Positions 19,841 through 28,525 of a DNA stretch of 64,000 nucleotides are shown here, in pieces. Source of the DNA: Rhodobacterales bacterium. GTDB taxonomy: Bacteria; Pseudomonadota; Alphaproteobacteria; Rhodobacterales; Rhodobacteraceae. A program made the position numbers and the translations under genes. Location of the stretch: contig PDSA01000025.1 of the NCBI GenBank assembly GCA_002748285.1, positions 92,385 through 156,384 on the forward strand. Reading direction: 5' to 3'. The notes under the pieces are model-generated. The model had not been told where the DNA came from and did not search any database. It worked only from the letters and a program-made list of their open reading frames with translations. How positions within the stretch are numbered: the first letter of the stretch is position 1; each line of letters starts with the position of its first letter.

Positions 19841-20083
19841 ATGGCCATGGAAGCCTTTGAAATCGAAAACCGGATTCGCGCCCATTTTCCAGATGCGAAA
19901 ATCACCATCACCGATCTGGCTGGCGATGGGCAACATTGGGCCGCCGAAGTGATTGATGAAAGCTTCCGGGGGAAAAACCGGGTGCAGCAGCAACGCGCGG
20001 TTTATGCCGCACTCAAGGACGAAATGGAGGGCTCCTCGGCCCCGCTGCACGCCCTGGCCCTGACCACCAAAGCGCCCGAGTAA
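19841..20083 (+). CDS. bolA: BolA family protein
   Basis: 80-aa BolA/IbaG-type protein with the compact alpha/beta fold: acidic N-terminal helix, the VIDESFRGKNRVQQQRAVY segment, and the conserved HALAL near the end. These proteins bind monothiol glutaredoxins and share a [2Fe-2S] cluster. The partner grxD is two genes downstream, so the cluster is probably a functional unit in Fe-S and iron handling. AAGGA precedes the ATG. Confidence 0.93.
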   Translation: MAMEAFEIENRIRAHFPDAKITITDLAGDGQHWAAEVIDESFRGKNRVQQQRAVYAALKDEMEGSSAPLHALALTTKAPE

Positions 20084-20090
20084 CCCAGCC

Positions 20091-20402
20091 ATGGGCCTGT
20101 GGCTGAGCATCCCCTTAACGCTTTTCGCGCTGCTTGTCATCGCCATTATCGCCGAGATGCTGCTCCGCCGCGGACGCCCCCGCCCCAGCCTGGCGCAACA
20201 ATTTCTCGGTGATGCGGCCAGTGACGAGGCCGCCCCGGATCAGGAACTGGGTCTGGAGGCGGTGGATATGGAGGTGATCCGCGCCTCGGAACGGGCCAAC
20301 ACCGCCGCCGCGTCTTTGGGCGCGCGCGATCTGCAATTCTGGACCCAACGGCTTACGCGCCGCCCCGCACCACAAGACAAACCGATAAAGGAGACAAAAT
20401 AA
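20091..20402 (+). CDS. Single-pass membrane protein of unknown function between bolA and grxD
   Basis: 103-aa protein with one N-terminal membrane helix (about residues 3-25, then RRGRPRP as a positive-inside anchor) and a soluble, Ala/Glu/Asp-rich C-terminal tail in which I recognise no domain. It starts 7 bp after bolA, and its TAA overlaps the grxD ATG by 1 bp, so it is translationally tied to that pair. No function can be assigned from sequence. Confidence 0.75.
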   Translation: MGLWLSIPLTLFALLVIAIIAEMLLRRGRPRPSLAQQFLGDAASDEAAPDQELGLEAVDMEVIRASERANTAAASLGARDLQFWTQRLTRRPAPQDKPIKETK

Positions 20403-20764
20403 TGACCGATATTGCCAAAGAGATCGACAATCTGGTGCATACCCATGACGTGGTGCTATTTTTGAAAGGCACCAAAGAGGCTCCGCAATGCGGTTTTTCC
20501 TCGCGGGTGGCCGGGGTGCTGAATTACATGGCTGTGGATTATGCCGATGTGGATGTGCTGGCCAATGAGGCTGTGCGTCAGGGGATCAAGGATTATTCCG
20601 ACTGGCCGACCATCCCGCAGCTTTACGTCAAAGGTGAATTTGTTGGCGGCTGTGACATCGTCACCGAAATGACCCTGTCGGGCGAGCTGGATCAGCTGTT
20701 GGAAAAAGAGGGCGTTGCCTTTGACAAACAGGCCGCAGACAAAATCCGCGAGGCCAATAGCTAA
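20402..20764 (+). CDS. grxD: Monothiol glutaredoxin, Grx4/GrxD type
   Basis: 120-aa CGFS glutaredoxin. Active site is PQC30GFS, with the glutathione-binding TIPQLYVKGEFVGGCDI that follows. Such proteins carry and transfer [2Fe-2S] clusters with BolA partners rather than act as oxidoreductases. It is the last gene of the bolA operon, followed by a strong terminator shared with the convergent lon gene. Confidence 0.96.
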   Translation: MTDIAKEIDNLVHTHDVVLFLKGTKEAPQCGFSSRVAGVLNYMAVDYADVDVLANEAVRQGIKDYSDWPTIPQLYVKGEFVGGCDIVTEMTLSGELDQLLEKEGVAFDKQAADKIREANS

Positions 20765-20827
20765 GCCCGCTTGATCCACCCCGCAAACTTTGGTTTGAGG
20801 GAGAGGGATTTGGCGCAGGGCTATAAT

Positions 20828-20865
20828 AAAAGCCCCCCAAACCAGATCGGTTCGGGGGGCTTTTT
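20828..20865. terminator. Bidirectional intrinsic terminator between grxD and lon
   Basis: AAAAGCCCCCC (20828-20838) pairs with GGGGGGCTTTT (20854-20864) around a 15-nt loop. A T-run on the plus strand and a matching A-run before the stem allow termination in both directions. Confidence 0.9.
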
Positions 20866-20897
20866 ATGTTCCAACAGGCTCTTTAATCCAACCTACA

Positions 20898-20991
20898 GCG
20901 TTTGACAAAAGACCTAAAGAATATCCCCTAACGCGTTGAAATCTATAATTTCAGACAGCGTTAGGGGGGGGTAGTTTTTTCGCATACCGTT
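20898..20991 (+). repeat. Nested palindromic repeat, copy B
   Basis: Second copy of the element at 5252-5353, more diverged but with the core CTAACGCGTTGAAATC...ATTTCAGACAGCGTTAG intact. It ends immediately before the lon stop codon (20992-20994). Arms and core have the same relative orientation as copy A. It lies beside the intrinsic terminator at 20828. Confidence 0.8.
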
Positions 20992-23403
20992 TTAATGCGC
21001 CGTCGCCCCCAGATCATCGGGTTTCGCAACCAAAGCCGCCTTGGCCGCCGCCGCATCCTCGGCGGCTTCGTCCCATTCAATCGGCTCGGGCAGACGCACC
21101 AGCGCATGTTTCAGCACATCCGAGACATGCGCCACCGGAATGATCTGCAAGCCCTCTTTCACATTATCCGGGATCTCGGCCAGATCCTTTTCATTTTCCG
21201 CCGGGATCAGCACGGTTTTGATCCCGCCACGCAACGCCGCCAGCAGCTTTTCCTTGAGCCCGCCAATCGGCAGCACATTGCCGCGCAACGTGACTTCCCC
21301 GGTCATGGCAACATCCTTTTTCACCGCAATATCGGTCAGCACCGAAACAATCGAGGTCACCATGCCGATACCCGCGCTGGGGCCGTCTTTGGGCGTGGCC
21401 CCCTCGGGGACGTGAACGTGAATGTCGATGCGCTCAAATTTCGGAGGCTCCACCCCAATCTCAGGGCTGATCGAGCGCACATAAGAGCTGGCCGCATCAA
21501 TGCTTTCCTTCATCACATCGCCCAGCTTGCCGGTGGTTTTCATCCGCCCCTTGCCGGGCAGTTTCAACGCCTCGATCGACAGCAATTCACCGCCAACCGA
21601 TGTCCAGGCCAGCCCAGTCACAACCCCGACCTGATCCTGCTCTTCAGCCAGACCATAGCGGAATTTCTTGACCCCGAGATAATCGCTCAGATTATCCTTG
21701 CCGATGCGTACCACCTCTTTGGCTTTGCGCACGATTTCCGTCACCGATTTGCGCGCCAGCTTGGCGATCTCACGCTCCAACCCGCGCACCCCGGCCTCGC
21801 GGGTATAGGTGCGGATGATTTCCTTGAGCGCCGGTTCGCTGATCTCAAACTCGCCCTTTTTCAGCCCGTGATTTTCGATCTGCTTTCGGATCAGATGCCG
21901 CTTGGCAATCTCAGTTTTCTCATCCTCGGTATAACCCGACAGGGTGATGATCTCCATCCGGTCCAGCAGCGGGCTGGGCATGTTCATGCTGTTGGCGGTG
22001 GTGATGAACATCACATTGGACAGATCATATTCAACCTCAAGATAGTGATCGACAAAAGTGCCGTTTTGTTCCGGGTCCAGCACCTCAAGCATGGCCGAAG
22101 CCGGATCACCCCGGAAATCCTGCCCCATTTTGTCGATTTCATCCAGCAAAATCAATGGGTTGGTCGTTTTTGCCTTTTTCAGCGCCTGAATGATCTTGCC
22201 GGGCATCGACCCAATATAGGTGCGCCGATGGCCGCGGATTTCGGATTCATCCCGCACCCCGCCCAGCGAGATACGGATAAACTCGCGCCCCGTGGCCCGG
22301 GCAACCGATTTGCCAAGGCTGGTCTTACCCACACCGGGCGGGCCCACCAGACACAGAATCGGCCCCTTGAGCTTGCGCGAACGCTGCCCCACGGCCAGAT
22401 ATTCAATGATCCGCTCCTTGACTTTTTCAAGGCTGTAATGATCGTCATCCAGCACCTTTTGTGCCGCATCCAGATCCTTTTTCACCCGGCTGCGCTTACC
22501 CCATGGGATCGACAGCATCCAATCCAGATAATTGCGCACCACGGTGGCTTCGGCACTCATCGGCGACATGCTTTTCAGCTTCTTCAGCTCGGCATTGGCC
22601 TTTTCCAGCGCCTCGGCGCTCAGCTTGGTCTGAGCGATCCGCTCTTCCAGCTCGCTGACCTCATTCTGACCCTCATCGCCTTCGCCCAGCTCTTTCTGAA
22701 TCGCCTTCATCTGCTCATTCAGATAATATTCACGCTGGGTGCGTTCCATCTGGGTTTTCACCCGGGTCTTGATCTTTTTCTCAACCTTCAGCACCGACAT
22801 TTCGCCCTGCATCAGGCCATAGATTTTCTCAAGCCGTTCGGCTACGGACAGAGTTTCCAGCAGCTCTTGTTTCTGCTCAACCTCGATGCCCAGATGGCCG
22901 GCGACCAGATCAGACAGCTTGGCGCTCTCGACCGCGTCGGCCACCGCCGTCATCGCCTCTTCGGGGATGTTTTTCTTGATCTTGGCATAGCGTTCAAACG
23001 CGCTGGCGACCGAGCCGAGCAGCGCCTGAACCGTTTCCGCATCGCCCGTAGTTTCGCTCAGAGCCTGGGCGCGGGCCTCAAAGACGTTCTCATTAGGCAG
23101 ATATTCGGTAATTTTCACCCGCCGCTTGCCCTCAACCAGCACTTTGACGGTGCCATCGGGCAGTTTGAGCAGTTGCAGCACATTGGCCAGCACCCCGACC
23201 TTGTAGATGCCATCAGTATCGGGGTCATCGGCGGCCGGGTCGATCTGGCTGGACAGCAGGATCTGCTTGTCATCCACCATCACTTCTTCCAGCGCACGCA
23301 CCGATTTTTCGCGGCCCACAAACAGCGGCACGATCATATGCGGAAACACCACGATATCGCGCAAAGGCAGAACCGGGTAAGATGTGTTGAGCTGCTCAGT
23401 CAT
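20992..23403 (-). CDS. lon: ATP-dependent protease La
   Basis: 803-aa LonA protease that degrades misfolded and regulatory proteins. It has an N-terminal substrate-binding LON domain (about 8-200), a coiled-coil region, an AAA+ module with Walker A GPPGVGKTS (about 355) and the Walker B LILLDEIDKMG, and a C-terminal protease domain with catalytic Ser in KDGPSAGIGM (about 676). AAAGGA precedes the ATG. An RpoH-type heat-shock promoter lies 83 bp upstream, as expected for lon. Confidence 0.97.
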   Translation of the reverse strand: MTEQLNTSYPVLPLRDIVVFPHMIVPLFVGREKSVRALEEVMVDDKQILLSSQIDPAADDPDTDGIYKVGVLANVLQLLKLPDGTVKVLVEGKRRVKITEYLPNENVFEARAQALSETTGDAETVQALLGSVASAFERYAKIKKNIPEEAMTAVADAVESAKLSDLVAGHLGIEVEQKQELLETLSVAERLEKIYGLMQGEMSVLKVEKKIKTRVKTQMERTQREYYLNEQMKAIQKELGEGDEGQNEVSELEERIAQTKLSAEALEKANAELKKLKSMSPMSAEATVVRNYLDWMLSIPWGKRSRVKKDLDAAQKVLDDDHYSLEKVKERIIEYLAVGQRSRKLKGPILCLVGPPGVGKTSLGKSVARATGREFIRISLGGVRDESEIRGHRRTYIGSMPGKIIQALKKAKTTNPLILLDEIDKMGQDFRGDPASAMLEVLDPEQNGTFVDHYLEVEYDLSNVMFITTANSMNMPSPLLDRMEIITLSGYTEDEKTEIAKRHLIRKQIENHGLKKGEFEISEPALKEIIRTYTREAGVRGLEREIAKLARKSVTEIVRKAKEVVRIGKDNLSDYLGVKKFRYGLAEEQDQVGVVTGLAWTSVGGELLSIEALKLPGKGRMKTTGKLGDVMKESIDAASSYVRSISPEIGVEPPKFERIDIHVHVPEGATPKDGPSAGIGMVTSIVSVLTDIAVKKDVAMTGEVTLRGNVLPIGGLKEKLLAALRGGIKTVLIPAENEKDLAEIPDNVKEGLQIIPVAHVSDVLKHALVRLPEPIEWDEAAEDAAAAKAALVAKPDDLGATAH

Positions 23404-23485
23404 GTTTTGTCCTTTTTGAGTGGCCTGTCAGGCGCTGGCCCCATCCTTTTTGGCAGCCTGCCCCCTATGCCGGTCTTTGGACTCT

Positions 23486-23517
23486 CAAAAATAGGCACAG
23501 CGGCCCATCCTTTCAAG
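23486..23517 (-). promoter_or_regulatory. RpoH (sigma-32) promoter of lon
   Basis: On the minus strand CTTG-N18-CCTATTTTTG matches the alphaproteobacterial heat-shock consensus CTTG-N17/18-CYTATnTnnG at every defined position. It lies 83 bp upstream of the lon start. Confidence 0.85.
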
Positions 23518-23793
23518 TTCCAAAACCATTCAGATTTTGCGCAATGTGCCTGTTTGACGCCGGTGGAGCAAGCATACATTTGCTCAAAACAGGCGATATT
23601 TAGCAACAATGTTACGGATCGGCACAATAATTGGGCCATTGCCTGCCGATTGTTCCCAACGGATGTAAAACGGGCGGCCCCCCCTCTGCCGACAAGGCCC
23701 AGCCTGCCACCTGAAACATCAAGCGGCACAAATCACCCGAGAATGCCCCAGGCATGGCGGAGCATTCGCGCCTGATGTTGCAGGTCAGCCGCC

Positions 23794-23895
23794 CTATAGC
23801 GTTTGACGAAATACCCGAAACATAGAGCATCACTTAACGCCGCCTGAAATCAACGATTTCAACGCGTTAAGTGATTCAGGCTTTTCGCATAACGC
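23794..23895 (+). repeat. Nested palindromic repeat, copy C (core inverted)
   Basis: Third copy of the repeat. The left arm (CTATAGCGTTTGACGAAATA) and right arm (TTTTCGCATAACGC) align directly with the reverse complement of copy A. The core, TTAACGCCGCCTGAAATC...GATTTCAACGCGTTAA, aligns only after being reversed. It ends 1 bp before the stop codon of the lamin-tail/Hint gene. Confidence 0.85.
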
Positions 23896-23896
23896 A

Positions 23897-25111
23897 TTAA
23901 GCCACCGATTGCAGCACCGGGCGGTTGTTTCTCAAATGACGCGCAATCAGGCGCCGCGCCTTGGCCCCCTTTATCAACGGCCGCGCCGGCTGCGGGCGGC
24001 AAACGCCCCGGAGCAGATCCGGCAGCGGGATATCCAGAATGGCCTGGATTTCATCCAGTGCCGCAGCTGGGATGGATCTCAGTGCCTGCTGGCCCAGATA
24101 GAGGCTCTCGGCCGGAATGCCATTGGCATAGATAATCTCATGATTTTGCAGCATGATATGGTAATATGTCACCGGCTTTTGCGGCACGTCCAAATACACC
24201 CCGGGCAAATCCAGCAAGGCCTTGGCTGGCACCAGAACCTCGGCTGCACCCAACATCCGCCGGGCAATCGGGCCCTTCACCAGAACCCGGTGCTGCTGCG
24301 ACAGCCGCAGATCGCTGGACGGCACCCCAAGACCAAGCGCCCCCTTGCGGATGCAAACCGCCGCCAGATTCGGAGCGGCGGCGACGTCTTGTGCCGACCA
24401 GCTTCTGGCGAAAAGCCAGCTGATCGGCTGAACGCCGTGGTCACTGGTGATCAGCTCATCTCCGACCCGCAGCTCTTCGATCGCCCGCGCCCCACCCGGG
24501 GTCATCAGCAAAGTGCCATCGGCAAAACAGACATTACTGGTTCCCGGATTGGGCGTATCGGTGCCAAATGTGTCCGAGCCATCTCCGGTGCGCTGCACCG
24601 ATAACCCATCGGTATCATTGCCAAAATCCTCGCCCGCGCCAACGCGGGTGGCCGTGGACGAAAACCCGGAATAGCCTCCGCCCCCTGCTGTGGGGTCGTC
24701 CAGACTGTCGCCGTTAAAGGTCGCCTGAATAAACTCATCATTATTGGGGTCATAAACCGTGACGTTATCACCACCATTGTTGATCAGTGGCGAAGCCCGA
24801 CCCGCATCAAAGAACAAATCATCCGGCCCACCGGTGGGCAAAGAGCCACCGGACTGCACCCCGGACATGACCATCGCATGACCGCCGGGCTGCAACACCG
24901 TGCCGGGCGGAAAGGTAAACCAATGCCCAACGCCTGCATCCCACATCTGCAGCCCGGAAATATCAACCGCGCTGTCCGAAGCGTTATACAGCTCGACATA
25001 CTCATCCGTTGCATTGGCCACGCCATTGCCATCGGTATCGAAATTCTGGGCACCGTTCGGATCAACGAGAATCTCGTTGATGACGATGCCGCCCAAAAGA
25101 CTATCTGCCAT
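23897..25111 (-). CDS. Lamin-tail domain / Hint domain protein
   Basis: 404-aa protein. The N-terminal half (about 5-150) is a lamin-tail-type domain (GGIVINEILVDPNG, DEYVELYNASDSAVDISGL, FTFPPGTVLQPGG). The second half is a Hint (hedgehog/intein, Hint_2-type) domain starting at the conserved Cys in SNVCFADGTLLMTPGG, with RLSQQHRVLV later. No classical signal peptide is visible; the family is often secreted by type I systems. Self-cleavage at the Hint Cys is possible but unproven. The start is the ATG at 25111; upstream in-frame sequence to 25342 does not resemble the domain. Confidence 0.82.
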   Translation of the reverse strand: MADSLLGGIVINEILVDPNGAQNFDTDGNGVANATDEYVELYNASDSAVDISGLQMWDAGVGHWFTFPPGTVLQPGGHAMVMSGVQSGGSLPTGGPDDLFFDAGRASPLINNGGDNVTVYDPNNDEFIQATFNGDSLDDPTAGGGGYSGFSSTATRVGAGEDFGNDTDGLSVQRTGDGSDTFGTDTPNPGTSNVCFADGTLLMTPGGARAIEELRVGDELITSDHGVQPISWLFARSWSAQDVAAAPNLAAVCIRKGALGLGVPSSDLRLSQQHRVLVKGPIARRMLGAAEVLVPAKALLDLPGVYLDVPQKPVTYYHIMLQNHEIIYANGIPAESLYLGQQALRSIPAAALDEIQAILDIPLPDLLRGVCRPQPARPLIKGAKARRLIARHLRNNRPVLQSVA

Positions 25112-25593
25112 ATCTACCAACCAAGCTTGTGCCTGCTCCTGCCTGCAATACGCCCGTCGTTGCGAGCCCGTGCTATTTTTTTGCACATGCGGCGATTTTA
25201 ACCAATTATCAACAATCTGGCAAGCTGGGATACTTATTGCATAATTCGGGTCAAAATTTCGATCATTTCCATCGACTTTTTTTACGCTAATAGGCTGATT
25301 TAAATAGGATTCGGACCAAACGGGGCGGGCTGCCCCGCCCACTCAAACACCGCACATCACTGTAATGACCGCACTTGCAACCAAAACTAGGCCCAAAGCC
25401 CCTGCCGAAACTCATTATGTGATCACATAGCGCCGATATGCGATCACAAATTAAAAAAATCATCGAAACAGGCGGGATTTTTGATCGAAAACGGGCCCAG
25501 AGCGCGTGACTCTGGTTCAAAAATCAGTATTTATGTGACGGAAATATAACACATAACACTGGCCACAGACAGCAAACCTTGAAGGTGTATCCA
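25112..25593. other. Divergent regulatory region, Hint gene / sdh operon
   Basis: 482 bp without a supported gene. It contains a GGGCGGG-CTGC-CCCGCCC hairpin near 25323-25340, the tandem palindromes at 25416-25450, and AT-rich sequence before sdhC. It must hold the sdh promoter. Confidence 0.5.
25416..25450. promoter_or_regulatory. Tandem 14-bp palindromic operators upstream of sdhC
   Basis: TATGTGATCACATA (25416-25429) is a perfect palindrome. TATGCGATCACAAA (25437-25450) is a degenerate second copy. Their centres are exactly 21 bp apart, two helical turns, so bound dimers would face the same side. The spacing excludes CRP (which needs 6 bp between TGTGA and TCACA); a GntR/FadR-like regulator is one possibility. 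Confidence 0.6.
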
Positions 25594-25989
25594 ATGGCAG
25601 ACGCAAATCGCGGTAATCGACCGCTTTCGCCCCATCTCACAATCTATCGCTGGCAAATCGCAATGTTCATGTCGATCCTCAACCGGATCACCGGCATGGC
25701 CATGATCCCCTGTGTGATCCTGATCGTCTGGTGGTTTGTCGCCGCCGCAACCGGTCAGGCGCATTTCGAGTTTGTCGACTGGCTGGCAACCTCTTGGCTG
25801 GGGCTGCTATTACTGTTTTGCACGCTCTGGGCGTTCTGGGTGCATCTGTTCAACGGGTTGCGCCACTTGGCTTGGGATCTGGCGTGGTGGATGGAAATGC
25901 CTCAGGTCAACAAATCCGGCTGGACGGCCATTGTCATGGCCTGCGTGGTGAATACCATTTTCATTTATATTTTGCTGGTGGGGGTGTAA
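25594..25989 (+). CDS. sdhC: Succinate dehydrogenase cytochrome b556 subunit
   Basis: 131-aa membrane anchor of complex II. The RPLSPHLTIYR motif and three membrane helices (about 30-52, 67-90, 107-128) are visible. HLFNGLRHLAWD carries the heme-ligand His. The ATG at 25594 has GAAGGTG upstream; an in-frame TTG at 25579 is less likely. First gene of the sdhC-sdhD-sdhA-lipoprotein-sdhB operon. Confidence 0.95.
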   Translation: MADANRGNRPLSPHLTIYRWQIAMFMSILNRITGMAMIPCVILIVWWFVAAATGQAHFEFVDWLATSWLGLLLLFCTLWAFWVHLFNGLRHLAWDLAWWMEMPQVNKSGWTAIVMACVVNTIFIYILLVGV

Positions 25990-26370
25990 ATGTCTGATAA
26001 AATGAGCAAAAGACGGTTTTTGGGAATTGGTGATCACAAAGGCGGGCTGGGCCATTGGAGCCTGCAGCGCCTGACATCGCTGATCATCATGCCGCTCTCG
26101 GTGTTTTTCATCTATACGATCATGACAACCTTCGGCAAAGGCTATGGGGTGATGATCGAAACCTATCAAAGCACGTTCAATGCCGGGGTGGCGGTGCTGT
26201 TTTTCGCAACGGTGTTCTACCATATCAGCCTGGGGGTTGAGGTGGTGATCGATGACTACATCCCCAACCCGACACAGCACAAACTCTTTATGCTGCTGAA
26301 CAAACTGTTCTTTCGCGCCCTGTCCGCGATCTCAGTTCTGTCCGTGCTTGTGATTTACTTTAGCGCCTGA
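25990..26370 (+). CDS. sdhD: Succinate dehydrogenase membrane anchor subunit
   Basis: 126-aa second anchor subunit. It begins directly at the end of sdhC with GGGGGTG as ribosome-binding site. [13 protein letters not shown] starts the first of three helices, and [16 protein letters not shown] contains the conserved His and Asp near the quinone/heme site. It forms the ubiquinone pocket with SdhC and SdhB in the inner membrane. Confidence 0.95.
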   Translation: MSDKMSKRRFLGIGDHKGGLGHWSLQRLTSLIIMPLSVFFIYTIMTTFGKGYGVMIETYQSTFNAGVAVLFFATVFYHISLGVEVVIDDYIPNPTQHKLFMLLNKLFFRALSAISVLSVLVIYFSA

Positions 26371-26384
26371 AGGATACCGACGAC

Positions 26385-28190
26385 ATGGCTGCATATGATT
26401 ATGAAACCCACGAATATGATGTGATTGTTGTTGGTGCCGGCGGGGCGGGCCTGCGGGCCACCCTCGGGATGGCCGAACGGGGGCTGAAAACCGCCTGTAT
26501 CACCAAAGTGTTCCCGACCCGGTCGCACACCGTTGCGGCTCAAGGTGGCATCGCCGCGTCTTTGGCCAATATGGGGCCGGATAACTGGCAATGGCATCTT
26601 TACGATACGGTCAAGGGCTCGGACTGGCTGGGCGATACTGATGCGCAAGAATATCTGGTGCGCGAAGCCCCCAAGGCGGTTTATGAGCTCGAGCATTACG
26701 GCGTGCCGTTTTCCCGCACCGAAGAGGGCACGATTTACCAGCGCCCCTTTGGTGGCCACACCACCGAGTTCGGCGAAGGCCCCCCTGTGCAGCGCACCTG
26801 TGCCGCCGCCGACCGCACCGGCCACGCCATTCTGCACACGCTTTACGGCCAGTCGCTGAAAAACAACGCTGAGTTTTACATCGAATATTTCGCCACCGAT
26901 CTGATCATGTCCGAGGACGGAGTCTGTCAGGGCGTGATCGCTTGGAAGCTGGATGACGGCACCATGCATGTGTTCAGCTCGAAAATGGTGGTGCTGGCCA
27001 CCGGCGGCTATGGCCGGGCGTTTTTCAGCGCCACTTCGGCGCACACCTGCACCGGCGATGGCAACGGTATGATCGCCCGCGCCGGCCTACCCTTGCAGGA
27101 TCAGGAATTCGTGCAGTTCCACCCCACCGGGATTTATGGCTCGGGTTGTCTGATCACCGAAGGGGCGCGCGGCGAAGGCGGCTATCTGACCAACTCGGAA
27201 GGCGAGCGTTTCATGGAGCGCTATGCCCCCACCTACAAGGATCTGGCCTCGCGCGATGTGGTCAGCCGCTGTATGACCATGGAGATCCGCGCCGGTCGCG
27301 GGGTTGGCCCGGAGAAAGACCACATCTATCTGCACCTCAACCACCTGCCTGCCGAAGCGCTGGCCGAACGCCTGCCGGGTATTTCCGAAAGCGCCAAGAT
27401 TTTCGCAGGTGTTGACCTGACCAAAGAGCCGATCCCGGTTCTGCCCACGGTTCACTATAATATGGGCGGCATTCCGACCAATTACTGGGGCGAAGTGCTG
27501 AACCCGACCGCAGATGACCCCGATGCGATTGCCCCGGGCCTGATGGCGGTGGGCGAAGCGGCCTCGGCCTCGGTGCATGGGGCCAACCGGCTGGGCTCGA
27601 ACTCGTTGATTGACCTTGTGGTGTTTGGCCGCGCCGCCGCGATCAAAGCTGCCGAAGTGGTGGACCCCAAGGCACCGAATCCGCCGCTGAACAAGGCCTC
27701 GATTGATGCCGGTTTCGCCCGGATCGACAAATTCCGCTATGCCGATGGTGCGATCCCAACCGCCGAGCTGCGTCTGGAAATGCAGAAAACCATGCAGGCC
27801 GATGCCGCCGTGTTCCGCACCGACAAGACTCTGGCCGAGGGCTGCGAGAAAATGAAGGCGGTGGCCAGCAAGATGGATGATCTGAAAGTCACCGACCGCT
27901 CGCTGATCTGGAACAGTGATCTGATGGAAACGCTGGAGCTGGACAATCTGATGCCCAACGCCATGGCCACCATCGTCGGTGCCGAAGCCCGCAAGGAAAG
28001 CCGCGGTGCCCACGCCCACGAAGATTACCCGGATCGTGATGATGTCAACTGGCGCAAGCACACTCTGGCGCATGTGGATGGGCCTGAAGTCAAGCTCAGC
28101 TACCGTCCGGTGCATGTCGATCCGCTGACCAAATTCGAAGATGGCGGCATTGATCTGAAGAAAATCGTGCCGAAAAAGCGGGTTTACTGA
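26385..28190 (+). CDS. sdhA: Succinate dehydrogenase flavoprotein subunit
   Basis: 601-aa catalytic subunit oxidising succinate to fumarate. The FAD dinucleotide-binding motif ([11 protein letters not shown]) and the covalent-FAD His in [10 protein letters not shown] lie near the N-terminus. The active-site region [21 protein letters not shown] and [14 protein letters not shown] follow, and the C-terminal helical domain is complete. Its stop overlaps the start of the small lipoprotein gene by 1 bp. Confidence 0.97.
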   Translation: MAAYDYETHEYDVIVVGAGGAGLRATLGMAERGLKTACITKVFPTRSHTVAAQGGIAASLANMGPDNWQWHLYDTVKGSDWLGDTDAQEYLVREAPKAVYELEHYGVPFSRTEEGTIYQRPFGGHTTEFGEGPPVQRTCAAADRTGHAILHTLYGQSLKNNAEFYIEYFATDLIMSEDGVCQGVIAWKLDDGTMHVFSSKMVVLATGGYGRAFFSATSAHTCTGDGNGMIARAGLPLQDQEFVQFHPTGIYGSGCLITEGARGEGGYLTNSEGERFMERYAPTYKDLASRDVVSRCMTMEIRAGRGVGPEKDHIYLHLNHLPAEALAERLPGISESAKIFAGVDLTKEPIPVLPTVHYNMGGIPTNYWGEVLNPTADDPDAIAPGLMAVGEAASASVHGANRLGSNSLIDLVVFGRAAAIKAAEVVDPKAPNPPLNKASIDAGFARIDKFRYADGAIPTAELRLEMQKTMQADAAVFRTDKTLAEGCEKMKAVASKMDDLKVTDRSLIWNSDLMETLELDNLMPNAMATIVGAEARKESRGAHAHEDYPDRDDVNWRKHTLAHVDGPEVKLSYRPVHVDPLTKFEDGGIDLKKIVPKKRVY

Positions 28191-28516
28191 TGCGACAGGC
28201 TGCGAAATATCTGTTTCTGACCGCCGGGATTGCCCTGATGGGCTGTGCGCCCAACGGGCTGGTAGATGATGCCTCGCGCAAGGCGGCCAAAAGCGTGGTG
28301 ACGCCGATCGTTCAGGAAAAATTCCCTGGGCGCAACGCCGCTGCCTATAGTGATTGCGTGATCAACAATGCCAGCTCGAAACAGATTTTCAGCTTGGCCA
28401 AAGCCGCGGTGGTCGGGCCCGATGCTGATGATGTGGCAACGGTGATCGACATCGCCAGCAAGGGCCGAACGATTGAATGTATATTAAAGGCCGAATTGGC
28501 CATGGGACTGAGATAG
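28190..28516 (+). CDS. Small lipoprotein encoded between sdhA and sdhB
   Basis: 108-aa protein with a lipoprotein signal peptide: basic start, hydrophobic stretch, and lipobox ALMGC with acylated Cys19. The mature part contains two further cysteines (in YSDCVINNAS and IECILKAE), which could form one disulphide. It starts inside the sdhA stop (TGATG) and ends 9 bp before sdhB, so it is an integral part of the operon. I believe Rhodobacterales sdh operons often carry such a gene; its role is unknown. Confidence 0.82.
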   Translation: MRQAAKYLFLTAGIALMGCAPNGLVDDASRKAAKSVVTPIVQEKFPGRNAAAYSDCVINNASSKQIFSLAKAAVVGPDADDVATVIDIASKGRTIECILKAELAMGLR

Positions 28517-28525
28517 GAACAAGAG

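Larger units (their letters stand above)
23404..23896. other. Intergenic region upstream of lon
   Basis: 493 bp. It holds the RpoH promoter of lon (23486-23517) and repeat copy C (23794-23895). The stretch 23520-23790 between them shows no gene or strong hairpin that I can support. Confidence 0.6.

Noticed and set aside
20995..23775. Very long plus-strand open frame opposite lon
   Set aside because: It mirrors the lon codons, is rich in His/Arg/Gln with no domain, and lon on the minus strand is unmistakable. The same applies to other long antisense frames opposite hisS, sdhA, purL, the antiporter genes and queA.
25416..25429. CRP site upstream of sdhC
   Set aside because: TGTGA and TCACA are directly joined, whereas CRP requires 6 bp between the half-sites.
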